Source: Favolaschia claudopus
Taxonomy: Eukaryota; Basidiomycota; Agaricomycetes; Agaricales; Mycenaceae
Direction: 5' to 3'
NCBI GenBank assembly: GCA_037176885.1
Contig: JAWWNJ010000053.1
Coordinates: forward strand, 868,001-932,000
DNA length: 64,000 nt
The translations under genes and the position numbers were made by a program. Every line of letters begins with the position of its first letter. The stretch's first letter is position 1. Shown piece after piece: positions 32,700 through 41,931 of the stretch. The notes beneath the pieces were generated by a model. The model was not told where the DNA came from. It saw only the letters and a program-made list of their open reading frames with translations, and did no database searches.

Positions 32700-34651
32700 T
32701 CATCCCCCCCTTGGAATGCGGCGCCTCGACGCATAGATCGCACCTGAGCTGGAGTTGACAAGCGGTCACGGAAGGGAAGGGAATCGAAGGCAGCAACAGC
32801 AATGGAGCGAGGTTTGGAAGGGTATTTGCGGTAGAAGGCAGCGACAGCGTCCGGGGCAAAGACATTAGAGTGCTTCACCCATTGATCATGGGACGGGTCA
32901 TAACCCTTCCAGCGAACAAAGTACCATAGACTCCCATAGCGGATCTTGGCATCCAATATCTCCTCGACCTCCCATTGCTTGTCGCCAGGCACGTCAAGGA
33001 CTGGTGGCGGCTCTTCGTGTCTGGGGCGAGTGGGGAATGGATCGGCTTCCACAAGCTGAAGTTTCACGACGGGGAAGACAGGGTGGAGGGCAGAGTACCG
33101 GGGCGGCAGCTCCAGTTTGAAGGCACCGTTACCGACGACCTTCAGAACCTTGAAGGGGCCGATACGCCGGTGGGAGAATTTCACCGAAGGGCGGGTGGTG
33201 CGGATATCTGAAGCATCAACCCACACCCGGTCACCAACCTTGATGTCTGGAGCTGGCGTCCGCCGGCGGTCATAGTACTGCTTGTACTCTGCTTTGGCCT
33301 TGACAAGTGCTGCCTTTGCCTCGGAAACCCCTGACGCAATCCGATCGTGGAACTCGTTCACAGCCTCCAACCTAGAGCGTGCAGCGTGGGGCTCAAAGCC
33401 CATCCGTGGAAGCCGACCAGTGTCCGTCATGAACGGTACCTGCTGCGTGGAGGAATGCATGTGGTTGTTGTACGCAAACTCCGCTGCAGGTAGCAGCTCA
33501 TCCCAGTCGTCCTGCTTGTAATTGGTGAAGAGCCGGACGTACTGCTCGAGTTCCTGGTTAACACGCTCCGTTTGGCCATCGGTCTGCGGGTGGTAGGCCG
33601 TAGAAGTGGCTGGGGTGACCCCAACGAGGCGCCAAAGCTCGCGCGTGAACTCTGCGATGAACTGGGTGCCACGATCCGAGATGTACTTCTCTGGCAGGCC
33701 ATGGTGGCGCCAGACGTTCCGGTAGTACAGCCGAGCAGCACCAACCGCGTCGATGGTGGTGTGACACTCCATGAAGTGCGCTCTCTTCCCAAGAGCACAG
33801 ACAACGACCATGACTGCATCGTATCCATGGGCCTCGGGAAGCTCGACGATAAAGTCGACCGACACGGTGTGCCAGCGCTCTTCTGGGATCTCTGTGGGGT
33901 GGAGCTCACCAATCGGCAGTTGACGAAGCGCCTTGGTGCGGCAGCACAAGTCACAAGTCGCGACATACCGACCGACATGGCGCGACAGCTGGGGCCACCA
34001 GTAGTTCCGAGACACGAGCTCCAGGGTCTTGAAACGACCGGCGTGGCCTGCAACACGCGTGTCATGGTGCTGCTCCAGGATGCGTCGGCGGAGGTCCCTG
34101 TCTCGGGGGACGACAATCTTCCCCCGGAAGTAAAGGAGTCCACCTTCAATACGCCATTCCGAAGACCGGGCAGACCGCACACCTCGGGCCTTGAGGAGTT
34201 CCTTCGCAGTCAGGGCGATGGGCTCTTCAAGGTCGGGGTCTCCAGCAAGCGCATCACGAATGTCGCGCAGGAGGGGAGCCTCAGGGCCAGCAACAACCAG
34301 GGCCTCGGTGGCCCGAACGTGGAACAGCTCGGGTCGAAGCAGGGTAACGTCCTGGTTATCGTCCTGCACTCCATGGTCTGGTCTCCGAGAAAGCGCGTCG
34401 GGGCGACCCATGAGGCGACCCGGTTGGTGGTGCAGCGAGAAGTCGAAACGGGAGAGGTAGAGAGACCACCGAGCTTGGCGACGGTTGAGCTTCTGGGCCT
34501 TCCGGAAATATTCCAGGTTTTTGTGGTCCGTCCAGATCTCAACCGGGTGCTGCGCGCCCTCCAGGAAGTGGCGCCACTCCTCAAGGGCTCGCACAATCGC
34601 AAGCATCTCCTTGTCGTGAATAGAGGGTTTGCGAAGAGCCATTGGAGCCAT
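32534..34651 (-). CDS. pol 3' part: RNase H end, integrase, chromodomain
   Basis: Continues RNase H after the MITE ([29 protein letters not shown]). Integrase then shows the zinc HHCC region ([15 protein letters not shown] ... CDLCCRTKA) and a DDE core: D in [12 protein letters not shown] in [11 protein letters not shown] in [11 protein letters not shown]. It ends with a chromodomain, [20 protein letters not shown] then [12 protein letters not shown], which in chromoviruses directs insertion to marked chromatin. The first 15 or so residues of this frame (MAPMALRKP) are MITE-derived; in the ancestral pol this follows NYEI directly. The PPT is read as coding sequence (FQGGDDVRG) and the stop is inside the LTR. 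Confidence 0.93.
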   Translation of the reverse strand: MAPMALRKPSIHDKEMLAIVRALEEWRHFLEGAQHPVEIWTDHKNLEYFRKAQKLNRRQARWSLYLSRFDFSLHHQPGRLMGRPDALSRRPDHGVQDDNQDVTLLRPELFHVRATEALVVAGPEAPLLRDIRDALAGDPDLEEPIALTAKELLKARGVRSARSSEWRIEGGLLYFRGKIVVPRDRDLRRRILEQHHDTRVAGHAGRFKTLELVSRNYWWPQLSRHVGRYVATCDLCCRTKALRQLPIGELHPTEIPEERWHTVSVDFIVELPEAHGYDAVMVVVCALGKRAHFMECHTTIDAVGAARLYYRNVWRHHGLPEKYISDRGTQFIAEFTRELWRLVGVTPATSTAYHPQTDGQTERVNQELEQYVRLFTNYKQDDWDELLPAAEFAYNNHMHSSTQQVPFMTDTGRLPRMGFEPHAARSRLEAVNEFHDRIASGVSEAKAALVKAKAEYKQYYDRRRTPAPDIKVGDRVWVDASDIRTTRPSVKFSHRRIGPFKVLKVVGNGAFKLELPPRYSALHPVFPVVKLQLVEADPFPTRPRHEEPPPVLDVPGDKQWEVEEILDAKIRYGSLWYFVRWKGYDPSHDQWVKHSNVFAPDAVAAFYRKYPSKPRSIAVAAFDSLPFRDRLSTPAQVRSMRRGAAFQGGDDVRGTPSFGTTQPPMTQASCRFPTFPSNPQSPMSSWSKACDLARDHCRLLRACGN
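32700..32712 (-). promoter_or_regulatory. Polypurine tract for plus-strand priming
   Basis: On the minus strand AAGGGGGGGATGA directly precedes the 3' LTR start TGTCAGG. Position and purine run are as expected for the PPT of a gypsy element. Confidence 0.85.
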
Positions 34652-34832
34652 TGAATGGCTACCGATTTCCGTATTAGGAAAGTTTGATGGGCTAAACTTT
34701 TATGTCGAAGTCAAGAAGAGCTATTTGGAATGAAAATTGGATGCTCAGACCGGGGGTAGCTTTCGTCAATACGCCGGAATTCGGGCACTTGCGTAGCCAT
34801 TAGCCATTCAATGGCTGCATCGCAAACAGGCT
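34622..34832. mobile_element. 211 bp MITE inserted in pol (RNase H)
   Basis: It splits the codons between NYEI and HDKEML. AAT is duplicated on both sides (34619-34621 and 34833-34835; ATT on the element's strand). The ends are imperfect 40-base inverted repeats: AGAGGGTTTGCGAAGAGCC on one side and, inverted, AGCCTGTTTGCGATGCAGCC on the other, both containing AGCCATTGAATGGCTA. A 3-bp duplication and a GTTTG end suggest a PIF/Harbinger relative, though the target is not the usual TWA. It brings in a stop after MQPLNG. Confidence 0.85.
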
Positions 34833-34835
34833 AAT

Positions 34836-35822
34836 CTCGTAATTCCGCTGCACCTCGTTCAGGCTTCTGGAGTAGAACGCAACCGGATGCCACTTGCCAT
34901 CGTCACCCTGCTGGGAGAGGACGGCACCGGTGGCATAGTCAGAGCTGTCAGCCTCGAGCCGGTATGGGCGCTCGGGGTTCGGAAGAACCAGAACGGGGTC
35001 CCGAGTCACCCGTCGCTTGAGCTCGTCAAAGGCAGCTTGCTCTTCGGGCCCCCAGGTCCAGGCAATGCCCTTCTTGGTGAGTCTGAAGAGGGCTTGAGCA
35101 ACGTCTGAGAAGCCCGCAATGAACCGGCGGTAGAAGTTTGTGAAGCCAAGGAACTGCTGCACATCCTTCTTATTCTCAGGCGCTGGCCAAGCTGCCACTC
35201 CTGCAACCTTTACAGGGTCCATCTCGACGTGGTTGTGGGAGATAATCACGCCGAGGTACTCAATGGAGGTCCGCTCAAACTCACACTTCTCGGCTCGAAG
35301 GTAAAGCTTGTTTGCGCGAAGCCTCCGCAGGACCTCTCGGACGATCTCTCGATGCCGACGGATGTCTGAGTGGGCAATGAGGATATCGTCGAGGTAGACC
35401 ATGACGTCGCCAGAGAGGATAAGATCCTGGAAGATGTCGTTCATCATGGTCTGGAAGGTTGCAGGGGAGTTGGTCAGACCGAAGTACATGACCAGCGGCT
35501 CAAACAGTCCCCGGTTAGTCCGGAACGCTGCCTTCCACTCGTCGCCTTCACGGATTCGAACGTTGTTAAAGCCCCATCGGACATCGAGCTTCGTGAAGTA
35601 CCGGGCTCCCCTGAGTCGGTTGATGAGGTCGTTGATTAAGGGGAGCGGGTAACGATTCTTCACAGTCATAGCGTTTAAAGCTCGATAGTCCTGTACGAAC
35701 CGAAGTCCGCCGTCCTTCTTCTTGACGAAGAAGACGGGTGAGGCCATAGGTGATTTTGACGGTCGAATCCGGCCAGTGCCAAGTCCCTCCTCGATGAAGG
35801 CATCAAGTTCCTTCTGTTCGAG
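34836..35822 (-). CDS. pol middle part: reverse transcriptase and start of RNase H
   Basis: In frame from EQKELDAFIEEGLGTGRIRP through MASPVFFVKKKDGGLRFVQD (RT domain 1-2), FGLTNSPATFQ (domain 4), VYLDDILI (catalytic YLDD, domain 5) and FLGFTNFYRRF, into RNase H (LEADSSDYATGAVLSQQGDD). It makes DNA from the element's RNA. The upstream end is out of frame with the protease piece because of the deletion at about 35830-35840, where the expected residues before SPLEQKELDAF are missing. The downstream end is cut by the MITE after NYEI. Confidence 0.92.
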
Positions 35823-35835
35823 AGGCGAGTGGGTT

Positions 35836-36871
35836 TAGAGTCCGGCACGAGCTCAATGGCATGGTCCCAGGATCGGCGTTCAGGCAGCGAGTCAAAGGAC
35901 TCCTTGTTGAAAACATCGTCAAACTCTCGGGCCCATTCGGGAACGTCCGAGCGCGCCGGGGCTGAGTTTTTGGCGTATGCCTCAGCCAGGCGCTGGGAGA
36001 CGGTGCTTCCAGCACGGATATCCTCAGAAGGCAGGAACTGGGTGTAGAACACCCGGTCTCCCGGCTCAAGGGGGTCATCCACTTCATCCGCATCATCCAC
36101 TTCATCCACATCATCCTCGTCGTCATCCTCGTAGTCTGGGAACAGCTCCGGCAGGTCATCGTATTCATCTTCGCCTAAGTCTATGGCACAGATGGATGGA
36201 AGGGGACCAAGTCGGAGCTGCCGGAGGATCTCAGCGGCCAGGCGAGACTCTCTGCGGGCAGCACGAGCCTCCAGGCGAGCCTCAGTGCGGCACGTGGAGC
36301 ACTCGCTGGGGCATCTGCTCATCTTGACCTCTCGGGTGTCCCAGTCAATCTCCGGGTTATGCTTCCGGAGCCAGGAGTAGCCGAGGATGAGCTTCTGCTT
36401 CCCGAGACGGGTAACAGCGAGCTGCATACGCTCAGAGTGACCACGATACTGCAGCACAACGTCGGCCACCTCACGAATCGCACCAGCCTCATTTGGGGAG
36501 CCATCCACGTTGAAAACCGGAATGGGCTGTGCAAGGCGGCGGAGGGGGAGGCCAGACTTAGCTGCGAACTCAGAGTCAATGAAGTCTGAGGTGGCACCGC
36601 AGTCGACGAGACCTTCGAGAGAAAGCTTAGTGGCGTCCTGAACTGCCTGGATCTCAAGGGGGAGATGCAGGGAGTTGGCACCAGGTGCAGCAGCAACAGT
36701 ATAGCGCTGAGGAAGTCTACGCTCCCAAGGCTTTCGCCGGATGCGTGGGGACCGGAAGGGGGCAGGGGGTACGTCTTTCGTTTCGGCAGGTTCAACAGAT
36801 GTAACATTGGCAGACTCATCATACAAACATGCGAAACGATTAGGAGACGCGATCGAGGGCGTACCGCTCAC
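35836..36871 (-). CDS. pol 5' part: aspartic protease and linker
   Basis: Opens at a GTG overlapping the gag stop (frame -1 relative to gag; the overlap is only the bases GTGA), so it is probably made by -1 frameshift or re-initiation. LVDCGATSDFIDSEFA carries the D-[ST/C]-G-A active site of retropepsins, followed by IPVFNVDGSPNEAGA and KLILGYSWLRKHNPEIDWDT. A very acidic linker (DYEDDDEDDVDEVDD) leads to FNKESFDSLPERRSWDHAIE, the usual lead-in to RT. After KPTR the frame is lost. Confidence 0.9.
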
Positions 36872-38004
36872 TCGTCGCGTAGGAGAAAACCCTGCTCTTC
36901 CTCGACGGCCACAGACTCTGGCTCAGCCAGCGAGTCGGTGGTGGCAACCCGAGCCACCAGTTCGGAGAGGAGCTCGGACCCAAGCTGACGGATGACCTCG
37001 TCAAGGACGTCAGCAGCTCGGACATCAGCAGGGGTGGGGCAATCCCGCGCCAGGTGCGGGCCGCCACATCGGTAGCAGCCACGGGGAGGCCCTCTTCCGG
37101 AACGTGTGCGATCAACGTCCATGGGGACTACCTGCGGAGGGGGAGCAGGGGCTGGCATGGCACGAGGGGGAGGCGCATGGGCAGGGACAACGGGGAAGAC
37201 CCCTGCTGGACGCGAGCGAGAGGCTGGCGGAGCCGAGGGGGCCTTTGGGAGAAGCCCAGCAGCACGAGCCCGCACGTGCGATTCGTACTGGCGGTATGCT
37301 CGGGTCCGCCAAGCCATGTAGTCGCGGAGGTCTGGCGGGTCGCTGGACGATGTGATGGCCGCATTGATGGCAGGGTCAAGGCCAGAGCGGAACTTGGTGA
37401 CCTTGACCAATGGGTCAGCAAACCCAGCAAGGTCGAAGAGGTCTTCGAAGTCATCAGTGTACTTGAAGACATCCCGGGAGCCCATATAGTATGCCCTAGA
37501 CTCGAGTTTGTGTAGGGCGTGGTCCTGCTCGTTCTCCTCAACAAAACGGGAGCAGAACTCCTTGGTAAAGGCGTCCCAGGTGAGGAAGGGGAAAGGGGTT
37601 TTGGAGGACATGCGCTCAGCCCATTTTTGCGCAGAGTCTTTGGACATGAAGGACATGGTGAAACGCACTGCCTTTTCCTCAGACATCTCGCCGCCTTCAA
37701 CAAACGCCTCCGGAACCAGTCGGATGTAAGTCCGAGCTGAGTGAAGGAAGGCCCGGCCAGCCGAGCGGTCGCCGTCAAAGACGAAAGGGGGGTTCGGTCG
37801 AAGGACCGTTTTTGCTGCCGGTGTGAGGTTGGCAAAGAGTCCTGGACTCTCGGCCGGAGGCTCTGGGGGAGCGGCAGGGGTCGGAGCAGTAGTAGTGGGA
37901 GGATTGGCAGCGGTTTGAAAAAGCTCGACCAGACGGTCAACAGTCCTCTCGAGCCTATCCATCCGCTCGGCGGCGGCTGCAGCAGCGGCGGCAGAGTCGG
38001 TCAT
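36868..38004 (-). CDS. gag polyprotein of the chromovirus
   Basis: 378 residues. MTDSAAAAAAAAERMDRLER begins a short coiled coil, followed by a proline-rich linker, then the retrotransposon gag core (FDGDRSAGRAFLHSARTYI, FTMSFMSKDSAQKWAE, LTWDAFTKEFCSRF), a second proline-rich stretch and one CCHC zinc knuckle, CYRCGGPHLARDC. It packages the element RNA. Open throughout, with a leader of about 140 bases between it and the LTR. Confidence 0.93.
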   Translation of the reverse strand: MTDSAAAAAAAAERMDRLERTVDRLVELFQTAANPPTTTAPTPAAPPEPPAESPGLFANLTPAAKTVLRPNPPFVFDGDRSAGRAFLHSARTYIRLVPEAFVEGGEMSEEKAVRFTMSFMSKDSAQKWAERMSSKTPFPFLTWDAFTKEFCSRFVEENEQDHALHKLESRAYYMGSRDVFKYTDDFEDLFDLAGFADPLVKVTKFRSGLDPAINAAITSSSDPPDLRDYMAWRTRAYRQYESHVRARAAGLLPKAPSAPPASRSRPAGVFPVVPAHAPPPRAMPAPAPPPQVVPMDVDRTRSGRGPPRGCYRCGGPHLARDCPTPADVRAADVLDEVIRQLGSELLSELVARVATTDSLAEPESVAVEEEQGFLLRDE

Positions 38005-38133
38005 GGTGGGTTCTAGAGAGGGGGAGGAGGGGGCAAGATTCGCGGTTTGCGCGTCCGAGACAGCAGAGGAGGAGTCCGACGAAGCGTCTGAAAAATCGCC
38101 AAAGCGCGCAATCTTGACCAGTTAATCCCTTGG

Positions 38134-38145
38134 AGCCTTTCTTCT
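38134..38145 (-). promoter_or_regulatory. Self-priming primer-binding site
   Basis: On the minus strand, two bases after the 5' LTR, comes AGAAGAAAGGCT. Its exact complement AGCCTTTCTTCT lies in the LTR itself (minus strand, 38277-38266), where the mRNA is predicted to start. That is the arrangement used by Tf1/sushi-type elements, whose own RNA 5' end primes minus-strand synthesis. No tRNA 3'-end complement is seen at this place. Confidence 0.75.
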
Positions 38146-38147
38146 GC

Positions 38148-38480
38148 TGTAAGGGCAACCTTTAGGACCCGAGATGTCTCGAGGGTCTAGCGAGGGAGAA
38201 TCCAAAGTTAATTAAGAAGCTACTAAGAATACATCACAGCGCACCTAGCGAGGGAGAATCCAAAGAGAAGAAAGGCTGAGGATTCCCACGCTAGGTGCAG
38301 TAAACATATAGTAACTAGTTCCCACAAGCTCGGAGCAATCGGCAATGATCCCGGGCCAAGTCACATGCCTTACTCCACGATGACATAGGGCTTTGGGGAT
38401 TTGACGGGAAAGTGGGAAATCTGCAGGAGGCCTGCGTCATAGGTGGCTGTGTAGTGCCAAAAGAGGGAGTTCCCCTGACA
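38148..38480 (-). repeat. 5' LTR of the chromovirus, with promoter
   Basis: Identical to 32367-32699. As read by the element, a TATA-like ACTATATGTTTA (about 38300-38312) lies 33 bases upstream of AGCCTTTCTTCT at 38277, which is both a fitting start site and the complement of the PBS. TG/CA ends are intact. Confidence 0.93.
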
Positions 38481-39000
38481 AATATATACATGCGGAATAT
38501 AAGGTAGCAAAAGTAAATATTATATAGACCCGTCACAAGTAGGGAGGGTTTCGGCGAGTGGTATGGCGGTGTGGCCGACAGCGATGATGGCAGGGGTAGG
38601 GGCTGGGGTTGAAGGTTCAGAGCCGCAGCGAGCGCCATCCCAGGAGAAGCGCCAGGCATGCCCTCGGAGTAGAGGCTGCAGTGTCCCCAAACTCAAGACG
38701 ATCAAGACGGTCGTGGACGCGCTGTAGTTCGCTTCGAAGGAGAGTGTAGTAGGAATAAAGGTCCTGAGGAACTGCGGGGGTTGCCATAGCAAGGGAGGTG
38801 TAAGGTCGATGGTAGGATGAGGGCAGAGTAGGAAGTAGGCTGCTCCTGGGAAAAGTGCTCCCACGCTGTAACTCCGCCGGCCTTTCTTATCGCTTCCTGC
38901 GTGCACTTGAACACAAACCCAACGAGTAGTCTCGTGACCCATAAGGACAGGGTTCCCTTTCATTTCAATGGTCTTATTCTATAATACAGACGAACTTAAA
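38481..39000 (-). mobile_element. Remnant of another LTR element (gag start and LTR-like end)
   Basis: On the minus strand 38787-38617 encodes 56 residues, MATPAVPQDLYSYYTLLRSE then QRVHDRLDRLEFG, like a coiled-coil gag N-terminus. At 38537-38529 the sequence TGTGACGGG starts a stretch (TATAT..., TACCTTATATTCCGC) that is repeated at 41494-41550. The chromovirus LTR abuts this stretch at 38480. Confidence 0.4.
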
Positions 39001-39568
39001 AATGGGAATTTCACCAGTTCCTCACTGGGAGCTAAGGCAAGCCGAGCTTGCGAGGCGGCCTAAGTGGGAGGCAAGGAAGGGTCAATTCACCCGGCCTGTG
39101 ACCTGTGACACCTCGAAACGAAATTTAAAGTTCGTCTTTGGGCTGAATCGAGCGTGACACCTCGAAATATTCGTCAATGGTGCCGAAACTGGGTCGGGTT
39201 TGCTCACCTCTTTTCAGAGAAATTTGAACAATTTGCAACCCCAGAATTGCAACTCCCGGATGAATGCGGCTGATTTTGCAAGATTTTGCTCTAAAAAGAC
39301 TGAAATGGCTGGAATTCGCGGTTGTTTGAGCCAGTCAGAGACCAAGATGACACACTAACATAAGAAACTTCGGGAAAAGCGGCAGAAATATTTGTTTTGG
39401 GGGCTCAACGAGGTGTGTGGGCGAAAAATCGAATTTTAAAGCCTATTTTCCCGGTTTTTTCAACTTTTTCGGTAATGGGGAAAAATGTGTGGTGCCAGAA
39501 ACAAAACGACGTCGGCAAGTGGCTGGAAGGAATGCGACAGTGAAGTGGGGGCAGGAGAAGGAGAGGTA
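39001..39568. other. Gene-free interval
   Basis: No gene. CACCTCGAAA occurs twice, once at about 39110 and again at about 39163. Nothing else stands out. Confidence 0.3.
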
Positions 39569-39700
39569 CAGTCGTCACTGTCATAACCCATACCTGTCAT
39601 ACCCGATAACCCATAATTTGGGGGGCCAAATCTCGTTTACAGCGTCAAAGTGCCCAGATCACGTGATATTTACCTGCCATAACCCATAAAATTTTAATTT
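39569..39700. repeat. ATAACCCAT MITE, one-ended copy
   Basis: Preceded by TA (39567-39568). It begins CAGTCGTCACTGTCATAACC, matching the left end of the complete 166 bp element at 52448-52613 (CAGTCGACGCTGTCATAACC). ATAACCCATA recurs three times. The right end is missing or diverged. Confidence 0.5.
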
Positions 39701-39734
39701 AAAATTAAATTTAATAAAAACCCCATAACCCCGC

Positions 39735-39835
39735 CTTCGGCAGGGCCGGCTCGCTGCCCTCGCGTCCCTCCCTACGGCTGGTGCACAGCTTGTCGGGGCT
39801 CCGCCCCAAACCCCGCGTGTTTTTTTTTTTTTTTT
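39735..39835 (+). repeat. GC-rich island segment, copy A
   Basis: GGCCGGCTCGCTGCCCTCGC, then CTCCCTAC, then CAGCTTGTCGGGGCTCCGCC and CCAAACCCCGC, followed by a run of 18 T. The same segment in reverse occurs at about 59855-59945 inside an inverted-repeat element. Much more GC-rich than its surroundings. Confidence 0.55.
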
Positions 39836-40839
39836 TGCTGGATTGCGTGCCCTCGGCGCCGCACTACCGCTCGCTGCACGTATCGAATGCAAGGGGAAAT
39901 TGACGTGTTTCTCACCGTATCGGTCTCCGGCTGCCGCATCAGACGCGAGATAAGGAAATCTGATCTCGGCACATTCTGCGGCCAACTGTCCCAAAATTGG
40001 CCAAAGTTGTCACTTACATCAGCTGGGGATCCCCCACTTGCGACGACGACGACCACAGAGGTGATATGCTAGAGAGAGAAGACGGGCGGCGACCCCGGAC
40101 TTGCCATACCTCCGCTACCGCATGAGATAAGTAAGGGATCCCCCACTTGCGACTCTATGTAGCGAGGGCACCGAGCTGGTATACATAGAGCGTCTGTCTA
40201 GGAGAGACTAACTTGCGACACTGTCGAACTCACACTCGTGGCGGTGCCCCGCGCGAGCTGCGACACAGTCAACCCAGTGTGGCGCAAGTTAGCCACCTAG
40301 TATGACCTACGACACTCCCGGGTAATGCTGCAGCCGACGTGCCGATTCAGAGGATTGCAACATCCCCGAGTTTCCTGAAGATCAACATCGTTCGGGTAGG
40401 TGCGTGCGGCGTCCTCAGAATCACCATATAGAATTACCTTACCTAGAATTGGGAGTCGAGTCAACATGTAGCAGTTACAATAGGTTAAAAATCATTAGAG
40501 CTTATTAGCAACTGGTGAAAAAATCTGCACCGATGATTTTCAAGTTCAGAAGGAAATTCAAATTGGCTGATCTGGGTTTATATTCAAACAGCCGCAAGGG
40601 CGGGATTACCTTGCTGAGTGTTCCAGACCACCAACTGCGGATAAGGGAGGTGAGGACAACAACCAACAGATACACTGTCGCTTTTTCACAGCTGCAGCCG
40701 GCCGGCGCCATAGCTGAGGAAACCTGCAAACTGGGAGTGATAATTTTTCGTCGTGCAGATCCTGCTCAGCCATCTTCGCATGGACTACACGAAGAAAAAG
40801 TGGGGGGCTGTAGGGGGTGTATACGGAGTGCATATCCTA
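39836..40839. other. Gene-free interval with short repeated words
   Basis: GGGATCCCCCACTTGCGAC occurs at about 40028 and 40137. ACTTGCGAC/GCGCAAGTTAG words recur through 40200-40310. No gene is supported. Confidence 0.35.
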
Positions 40840-41330
40840 GAGTCTATGCATAGCGTAGACTCAGAGGCTGCTGGAGCGTTAGCTCTATAGCGCCAGGGAT
40901 GCACTCAACATACCCCGCAGGCCAGACAGGAGTAATACAGGCTGGCCTAACTAGCTACAGGCTGCTGCCTGGAGGGAAGCCCTGGAGCGCTCTTAGGGTG
41001 ATACTGCGGATGCAGTACAGAGTCTAACAGAGTCTATGCTTGGAGGCTATAGCTCTGCTAGTCCCCTCCCAGCGTGCATCCCCTGAGTCTGTGACTCATA
41101 GCTGGCAGAGCGTTAGCAGAGCCTAGCGTGCGGGATGCACCCTAGCTCAGATCTCTTGCCAGACGAGAGCAATAGAGGCTGGCCTGAGGATCTCTGTGGA
41201 ACACACACTGCAGGTGCAGTGCAGAGTTTACGAAGGAACATCATCCTTCTGTAGCTCTGCTAGTCCGCCCTGGCTGCCAGCTGAAGATAGGCATCTGGAC
41301 TATCTCCCAGATGCCAATAATGCAGAGCAT
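40840..41330 (+). repeat. Diverged tandem duplication, period about 240 bp
   Basis: Two units align: unit 1 from about 40850 (GCTGGAGCGTTAGCTC, GCCAGACAGGAGTAATACAG, GCGGATGCAGTACAGAGT, TAGCTCTGCTAGTCCCCTCC) and unit 2 from about 41098 (GCAGAGCGTTAGCAG, GCCAGACGAGAGCAATAGAG, GCAGGTGCAGTGCAGAGT, TAGCTCTGCTAGTCCGCCCT). Non-coding. It precedes a PPT/LTR-like junction at 41494, so it could be the 3' non-coding part of an LTR element. Confidence 0.55.
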
Positions 41331-41479
41331 CACTGCCGCATTCTCCAATAAAGCTGGCCAACTTTTTTTTTCCTCCTTGATGGGAATCTCTGCATCCTAG
41401 GGATGCAGAATTTGGGGGGCCATTGTGATGCTATCCTGGGATGAGCATATTCAATTTCTGCTTCATAGCAGGCACCAAC

Positions 41480-41555
41480 CGTGTGGGGGGCACTGTGACG
41501 GGCATATATTATTATATTACTTACTTACACGTTTGATACCTTATATTCCGCTTGT
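41480..41555 (+). repeat. PPT-like tract and LTR-like start
   Basis: GTGTGGGGGGCAC directly precedes TGTGACGGGCATATATTA, which looks like a polypurine tract followed by an LTR beginning TG. The stretch through TACCTTATATTCCGC is shared, inverted, with 38481-38537. The LTR's far end could not be placed. Confidence 0.45.
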
Positions 41556-41931
41556 CATCATTACATAATCTAATCTTTACTTTGCAATCTACTACGATGT
41601 GTGAAGACTAAGATACTTATGCTGCGAACCACAGCTCTCGGTTGGACCGAGTATGCGTCTAACTACTCCACGGCCCCGGTGTTGCAGGGGCTCCGATCGA
41701 GAGTAACACGGTCCCTCGTCGCTGGGATACAACGATGGCGAGCGCTCACAACGCGCTCGTCCCACAACTCCCGACCTCTGTGCCTCAAGAACACAGGTCA
41801 CCCTCTTCCCTCTCTCCCAAGAAGCCGCCGAAACGACTCGCATCACACCCTGTGTGCGAGCTCACTCCATCTCAAATGGCTTGGTTTCTTACATATAGTA
41901 AATACAATGCAAAAATCTCATCTTCTGCCGT
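41556..41931. other. No supported gene
   Basis: A plus-strand frame from an ATG at 41735 (MASAHNALVPQLPTSVPQEH, Pro/Ser-rich) might be a promoter-proximal exon, but nothing downstream continues it. Confidence 0.25.

Larger units (their letters stand above)
32367..38480 (-). mobile_element. Ty3/gypsy chromovirus, full length, defective pol
   Basis: 6114 bases between and including two 333-base LTRs that I read as identical. On the minus strand the order is LTR, PBS, gag, protease, RT, RNase H, integrase, chromodomain, PPT, LTR, which is the Ty3/gypsy order with a chromovirus C-terminus. Two lesions break pol: a small out-of-frame deletion at about 35830-35840 and a 211 bp MITE at 34622-34832. 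The 5-bp flanks (TCTCC left, AATAT right) do not match, so no target duplication is visible even though the LTRs are identical. The element must rely on proteins from intact relatives if it still moves. Confidence 0.93.

Noticed and set aside
33572..34654. Plus-strand frame of 360 codons opposite pol
   Set aside because: It mirrors the chromovirus integrase/RNase H on the minus strand, where catalytic motifs are clear. Its length follows from codon bias of the real gene.
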